From: Bryopsis sp. KO-2023
Taxonomy: Eukaryota; Chlorophyta; Ulvophyceae; Bryopsidales; Bryopsidaceae
Reading direction: 5' to 3'
NCBI GenBank assembly: GCA_030272585.1
Contig: BSYQ01000014.1
Span: forward strand, 1,736,001-1,800,000
DNA length: 64,000 nucleotides
Shown here: positions 63,790 to 64,000 of the stretch, one piece after another
How positions within the stretch are numbered: position 1 is the stretch's first letter
Layout: each line of letters starts with the position of its first letter
Program-made: the position numbers and the translations under genes
Notes under the pieces: generated by a model
Seen by the model: the letters and a program-made list of their open reading frames with translations, nothing else
Databases searched by the model: none
What the model was told of the DNA's origin: nothing

Positions 63790-64000
63790 ATGATTGTTTT
63801 CTTTCTTGTGCTTACCCTTAACGAGATCGGAGCACTTGAGGAAGTGCTTAACAAAATGACTGGCGACAACGAGGGCAGGGAGCGCGAGATCCTCGAGGAG
63901 TACGGCGAACTGAGGCCTTTTACGGCGTCGGCTCTTATTGCGGTGAGGAAAAAATCTGGTTCCACGAAGACGACTGTTATTCGCAAAGGCGGCTCGGTTT
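63790..64000 (+). CDS. Start or exon of an unknown gene, runs off the window
   Basis: The plus frame from ATG 63790 is open to the window end (at least 70 codons). It reads hydrophobic MIVFFLVLTLNEIG, then a charged, protein-like stretch with ALEEVLNKMTGDNEGREREI, LEEYGELRPFTASALIAVRK and TTVIRKGGSV. An exon starting after an acceptor inside cttacccttaacgag is also possible, making the hydrophobic start an artefact. Family not recognised. It points away from the transposase gene. Confidence 0.45.
   Translation, partial: MIVFFLVLTLNEIGALEEVLNKMTGDNEGREREILEEYGELRPFTASALIAVRKKSGSTKTTVIRKGGSV

Noticed and set aside
38400-64000. Exact CACTA transposon ends around the TNP2 gene
   Set aside because: I looked for CACTA...TAGTG termini with 3-bp duplications near the motif clusters and found none convincing; the right end may lie outside the window.

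Overview
The window is nuclear DNA from a eukaryotic microbe, most likely an alga or other photosynthetic protist. It has many GT-AG introns with T-rich 3' ends, a U2 snRNA gene, a selenophosphate synthetase fused to an NADH-dehydrogenase-like flavoprotein (an architecture known from cyanobacteria and algae), a long Pro-Ser cell-surface rod, and chromodomain Ty3 and split-repeat tyrosine-recombinase retrotransposons of kinds common in green algae. I cannot name the species.

Layout. 1-5866 (+): 3'-complete SelD fusion gene, 15 visible exons. About 7.3-18.7 kb: an intron-rich neighbourhood of short genes for putative secreted Gly-, Lys/His- or Cys-rich proteins, mostly partial models, mixed with a pogo/mariner-like MITE (8648-9259), unusual hairpins (8.08-8.29 kb), U2 snRNA (14817-15006) and a GC-rich set of hairpins after it. 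18927-23951: a complete PAT/kangaroo-type retrotransposon with split direct repeats A1...B1-A2-B2. 24400-37218 (-): one very large gene for a modular surface protein: signal peptide, N-terminal Cys domain, about 600-residue proline-rich rod, a long run of Cys-rich modules, PKD/REJ-like domains, a SEA-like domain, a transmembrane helix and a short basic tail. 38.5-39.4 kb: a large inverted repeat and a minisatellite, both built from a CCCCGCACAG motif. 39.7-41.5 kb (-): unrecognised multi-exon gene.

41933-63595 (-): a TNP2-type (CACTA/EnSpm-like) transposase gene. One phase-1 intron carries a complete Ty3 element (A, 42323-58648, TSD gggag). The 3' LTR of A is itself split by a second complete Ty3 element on the opposite strand (B, 49335-58380, TSD ggtca). 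This gives three levels of nesting. Both LTR pairs look identical, so both insertions are recent, and the host transposase frame still joins in phase across the insertion. Another gene begins at the right edge (+).

The most surprising signals are: (i) the pol ORF of element A is almost free of CpG for over 4 kb while its gag, its LTRs and the nested element are CpG-rich; (ii) the giant rod-and-head membrane protein, whose small proline exons are all phase 2-2; (iii) a recurring tRNA-like hairpin made only of an acceptor-like stem and a T arm, found just after U2, in the LTRs and elsewhere; (iv) the small secreted protein neighbourhood. All calls come from reading the sequence and translations; no database search was possible.
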